From Lactobacillus sp. CBA3606 (GTDB lineage Bacteria; Bacillota; Bacilli; Lactobacillales; Lactobacillaceae): a DNA stretch of 64,000 bases. Below are positions 61,774 through 64,000 of the stretch, in pieces. The stretch covers positions 1,364,001 to 1,428,000 of the forward strand of contig NZ_CP027194.1 in assembly GCF_002970935.1 (NCBI RefSeq), read 5' to 3'. Made by a program: the position numbers and the translations under genes. How positions within the stretch are numbered: the stretch's first letter is position 1; each line of letters opens with the position of its first letter. A model generated the notes under the pieces. It searched no databases, was not told where the DNA came from, and was given only the letters and a program-made list of their open reading frames with translations.

Positions 61774-62661
61774 ATGAACGAGCGTGATTTAAAATACTTT
61801 TGTAGCTTAGTCGAAACTGGTAATTACACTGCGACTGCTAAACAATTTCAGGTAACGCAACCGGCGATTTCAGTTGCACTCAAACGACTTGAGACCAAAT
61901 ATGCCACTAAACTATTAACCCAGTCTAATCACCGGGCACGCTTAGTTACCACCTCAGCTGGACAGGTTTTATATATTAAAGCTCGTCACCTAATTAAAGA
62001 ATTTACCCAGATTGAATTAGAAGTGCAACATGCTGGTGATCAAAAAGTTAGACTTGGCTTTTCACATATTGCTGGCGGGATTTGGCTACCGCGCGTCATT
62101 GAAACCTTCGCCCACCATCACTTATTGGCCTCTGTCACGACAGAAGTTGCCATTTCTGAACAACTACTCGAACAGTTGCGTCATCATAAGTTAGATGCCG
62201 CTATTTTTTCAACACTACAGCCAATGCAATCAGATGACTTGCAAGTATTTCAATTAGAAACCCACCCTTTATGTGTACTGGCTAACATTCAGCAACCAAT
62301 CAGTCGCTTACAGATGGTTGAAGCAACTGACTTACAACAGTTGCCCATCATTGCCCGTTTACCACATTCACTACCAAGAACAGCGTTAACTCGCTATTGT
62401 AGTCGTAGTAACGTTCGACCAAAAATCATCTATGAAGCTCATTCTAATCAGCTAGTTGAAAGCTTAGTTGCTCGCAATTTAGGCATCGGTTTTGTCATTA
62501 ACGGGTCCGTTGCTTTGAGCCCCAATGTTGTTAAGATTCCACTCAAGCCTAGTCAATCAATTGATTGCTACATGCAACTGGCGGTTCGAAAATCCTTCCT
62601 ACCAAACGCTTATCAAACCCGTTGCATTGACTTGCTAAAAGAAATTAAGGTTCAAGAGTAA
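61774..62661 (+). CDS. LysR-family transcriptional regulator
   Basis: 295 residues. HTH MNERDLKYFCSLVETGNYTATAKQFQVTQPAISVALKRLETKYATKLLT, then effector domain (KVRLGFSHIAGGIWLPRVIETFA). It lies 86 bases after the DASS carrier on the same strand, RBS AAAGGGAGG. Probably controls the carrier and the divergent flavoprotein reductase, with a carboxylate as effector; this is inference from gene order. Its terminator resembles that of sRNA-B and sRNA-C. Confidence 0.9.
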   Translation: MNERDLKYFCSLVETGNYTATAKQFQVTQPAISVALKRLETKYATKLLTQSNHRARLVTTSAGQVLYIKARHLIKEFTQIELEVQHAGDQKVRLGFSHIAGGIWLPRVIETFAHHHLLASVTTEVAISEQLLEQLRHHKLDAAIFSTLQPMQSDDLQVFQLETHPLCVLANIQQPISRLQMVEATDLQQLPIIARLPHSLPRTALTRYCSRSNVRPKIIYEAHSNQLVESLVARNLGIGFVINGSVALSPNVVKIPLKPSQSIDCYMQLAVRKSFLPNAYQTRCIDLLKEIKVQE

Positions 62662-62675
62662 TTGACTGCCCTTTG

Positions 62676-62705
62676 CCACTGTATTCCCCACTACGGTGGT
62701 TTTTT
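62676..62705 (+). terminator. Terminator of the LysR gene with a CCCC loop
   Basis: CCACTGTA (62676-62683)/TACGGTGG (62692-62699), loop with TTCCCC, then six T; it is a variant of the sRNA-B/C terminator. Confidence 0.85.
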
Positions 62706-62796
62706 GTGCACTGGCTAGCAACTAGTCCCCCTAGGCAAAGTTAGTCATATCTGCTAAACTAGCTCTTAATATTTAACCATTAAGGAAGACTTACAC

Positions 62797-63495
62797 GTGT
62801 TTTACTCACTATTTGATCCAACCTATTTTTTGGTCATCATTGGTTTAATCATCTCAATGGCCGCTTCAAGCTATATCAATCGGACTTTCAAACACTACGA
62901 TACCTATCGAAGTCAATCTAATACGACGGGAACTGCAGCGGCGCAGTTTATTTTGACCCAAACGGGGATTAACGACGTGGGCGTTCAAGCCATCAGTGGC
63001 GATTTAACCGACAACTATAATGGACAAACTAAAGTCCTTAGTCTGTCCGCTTCAACAGCACAATCCACGTCGGTCGCCGCCATCGGGGTCGCTGCGCATG
63101 AATGTGGTCACGCTGTACAAGATCACGTGAACTACTGGCCTATGCGGCTCCGAACAGCCCTCGTTCCAGCAGCCAACCTCGGGTCAACGCTATCTTTACC
63201 CATTATTATTGTGGGGGTCTTACTCAGTTACAATCAGACCTTAATTCATATTGGCATTTTGCTATTCTCATTAGCCTTACTATTTCAACTCGTGACTTTA
63301 CCCGTTGAATTCAATGCTTCTAGCCGCGCCTTAAAGATTTTAGCGAGTGGCGGCGTTCTGACGCCGGCAGAAGTTCCGCTAGTCCGCAAAGTGCTTATCG
63401 CCGCAGCATTAACTTACGTGGCGGCTGCGTTAGCCACTTTCTTACAGTTGCTGCGACTAATCATCCTATTTGGCGGTAATCGCGACAATGATTAG
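62797..63495 (+). CDS. YugP-like zinc metallopeptidase (Zn_peptidase_2)
   Basis: 232 residues, start GTG with AAGGAAG upstream. N-terminal membrane segment, then SISGDLTDNYNGQTKVLSLSASTAQSTSVAAIGVAAHECGHAVQDH with the HExxH zinc site, and a later PVEFNASSRALKIL whose Glu is the third ligand in this family. Three C-terminal membrane segments. Neutral zinc metallopeptidase of unknown substrate, membrane bound. The tandem sRNA-C and sRNA-D follow. Confidence 0.88.
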   Translation: MFYSLFDPTYFLVIIGLIISMAASSYINRTFKHYDTYRSQSNTTGTAAAQFILTQTGINDVGVQAISGDLTDNYNGQTKVLSLSASTAQSTSVAAIGVAAHECGHAVQDHVNYWPMRLRTALVPAANLGSTLSLPIIIVGVLLSYNQTLIHIGILLFSLALLFQLVTLPVEFNASSRALKILASGGVLTPAEVPLVRKVLIAAALTYVAAALATFLQLLRLIILFGGNRDND

Positions 63496-63531
63496 GGGCT
63501 TAATAAAGGCTTAGTGAATTCTTCACCACAT

Positions 63532-63583
63532 CGGCTGGATTCGTTCACATATTCTTCACACCGGCTCGGTATGATAGTATCAT
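63532..63583 (+). promoter_or_regulatory. TTCACA direct repeats and promoter of sRNA-C
   Basis: TTCACC (63532-63537), TTCACA (63544-63549), TTCACA (63555-63560) recur every 11-12 bases, the style of a Pho box. The last can be a -35 with TATCAT (63578-63583) at 17-bp spacing; TATGAT (63570-63575) is an alternative -10. Confidence 0.4.
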
Positions 63584-63588
63584 AGCAA

Positions 63589-63737
63589 TTGAGGAACAAC
63601 CTCAACTAGCTACAACACAACCTAAAATTTTTCATTTACTCCTCCAAAGTAATGAAATTCATAGTAACATGCGACCCCCCATCGCATGTTTACCCTACTC
63701 CTTTTTCCACCGTATTCCCCGATACGGTGGTTTTTTG
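63589..63737 (+). ncRNA. Candidate small RNA C, C-rich-loop family
   Basis: 5' hairpin TTGAGG/CCTCAA (63589-63605); hairpin 63630-63657 with loop CCTCCAA (63641-63647); hairpin AACATGCGA/TCGCATGTT (63666-63690) with loop CCCCCCA; single-stranded CCCTACTCCTTTTT; terminator CCACCGTAT (63707-63715)/ATACGGTGG (63722-63730), loop TCCCCG, then six T. About 148 nt, no ORF. Its CCTCC loop is the exact complement of GGAGG. Confidence 0.68.
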
Positions 63738-63767
63738 ATGCTAAATCATTGCCCTTTGAGCAAGCTA

Positions 63768-63797
63768 TTTACTTTTTATGCCATAAATCGTTATACT
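63768..63797 (+). promoter_or_regulatory. Promoter of sRNA-D
   Basis: TTTACT (63768-63773), 18-bp spacing, TATACT (63792-63797). Confidence 0.5.
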
Positions 63798-63803
63798 GGT
63801 AGC

Positions 63804-63940
63804 ATGGTAGTTGAATTTGTCACTCAACTGCTATACCTTTTCATTTACTCCTCCAAAGTTAATGAAAATAGTCTTGTTAGGTCCTCCAACCTAACAAAAT
63901 GAACACTCCTTTTGCCGTCGCGTAAAGCGATGGTTTTTTA
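63804..63940 (+). ncRNA. Candidate small RNA D, C-rich-loop family
   Basis: 5' hairpin AGTTGA/TCAACT (63809-63829); hairpin 63838-63868 with loop CCTCCAA, in which 21 bases (loop and both flanks) are the same as in sRNA-C; hairpin TTGTTAGG/CCTAACAA (63874-63897) with loop TCCTCCAA; single-stranded ACACTCCTTTT; terminator CCGTCGC (63915-63921)/GCGATGG (63927-63933) and six T. About 136 nt, no ORF. Confidence 0.68.
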
Positions 63941-64000
63941 TTTTCTGAAAATTTGCATTTTTAAAAGCTGGGGGCGTATCATAATAAGGTTGATATTAAG

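Larger units (their letters stand above)
63496..64000. other. Gene-less region with tandem sRNA-C and sRNA-D
   Basis: It holds three TTCACA-like repeats (63532-63560), sRNA-C, sRNA-D and their terminators. The last 55 bases are gene-less and their continuation lies outside the window. Confidence 0.5.

Noticed and set aside
63669-63902. 77-codon ORF across sRNA-C and sRNA-D
   Set aside because: It crosses two terminators and the promoter of sRNA-D, has no RBS and is not protein-like in composition.

Overview
The window reads as chromosomal DNA of a lactic acid bacterium of the Lactiplantibacillus (L. plantarum) type or a near relative. The reasons are an LPQTDE sorting signal on a large surface protein, an IMP dehydrogenase without CBS domains, a haem catalase gene, a T-box leader, CcpA-type cre sites and the low-GC Gram-positive gene order rsmG-noc-parA-parB-DUF951-ychF-DUF1129-guaB. 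The species call is inference; no rRNA or tRNA gene is visible.

Layout. 1-4.1 kb: 3' part of a BspA-repeat/Ig-repeat sortase-anchored surface protein. 4.3-6.4 kb: Nramp metal transporter (mntH) plus a universal stress protein. 6.4-12.9 kb: a methyltransferase, a catalase gene broken by one in-frame TAA, an NADP-binding oxidoreductase, two small unknown genes, gpmA and an AI-2E family permease. 13-19.6 kb: ROK regulator, surface protein, cfa, TauE-type permease, azlC-azlD, acetyltransferase. 19.7-29.8 kb: dacA with a VanRS-like two-component system, guaB and the chromosome-segregation cluster. 30-37.9 kb: nucleoside transporter, a region with two small transcripts, LysR/aminotransferase, and a T-box-led polar amino-acid ABC transporter with two paralogous binding lipoproteins. 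38-42.6 kb: PadR-DUF1700-DUF4097 envelope module, GGDEF protein, DUF218 protein. 42.6-45 kb: IS200/IS605 tnpB with a decayed tnpA, beside a fet-type exporter operon whose permease is truncated. 45-54.4 kb: RumA-type methyltransferase, MerR, NmrA, HhH-GPD glycosylase, FMN reductase, stand-alone condensation-like protein, PerR-like regulator, PLDc_N protein, phosphoesterase, acetyltransferase. 54.4-64 kb: lrgAB, DegV, a three-domain flavoprotein reductase divergent from a DASS carboxylate carrier and a LysR gene, and a YugP-type metallopeptidase.

The most striking unexplained structure is a set of four intergenic, gene-less, plus-strand transcription units (about 54.45-54.66, 57.16-57.30, 63.59-63.74 and 63.80-63.94 kb). 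Each has stem-loops with C-rich, anti-Shine-Dalgarno loops (CCCCCA, CTCCCCA, CCTCCAA), a single-stranded CTCCTT or CTTCCC stretch, and an intrinsic terminator; two are tandem. I read them as a multicopy small-RNA family that could act on ribosome-binding sites, in the style of the CU-rich sRNAs of other Firmicutes.

Other points: DnaA-box sequences built into a bidirectional terminator, a 19-codon small ORF with strong RBS and its own terminator, a leader peptide/terminator before lrgB, outward-facing parS half-sites before rsmG, and three good cre sites. All calls come from reading the sequence; no database search was done.
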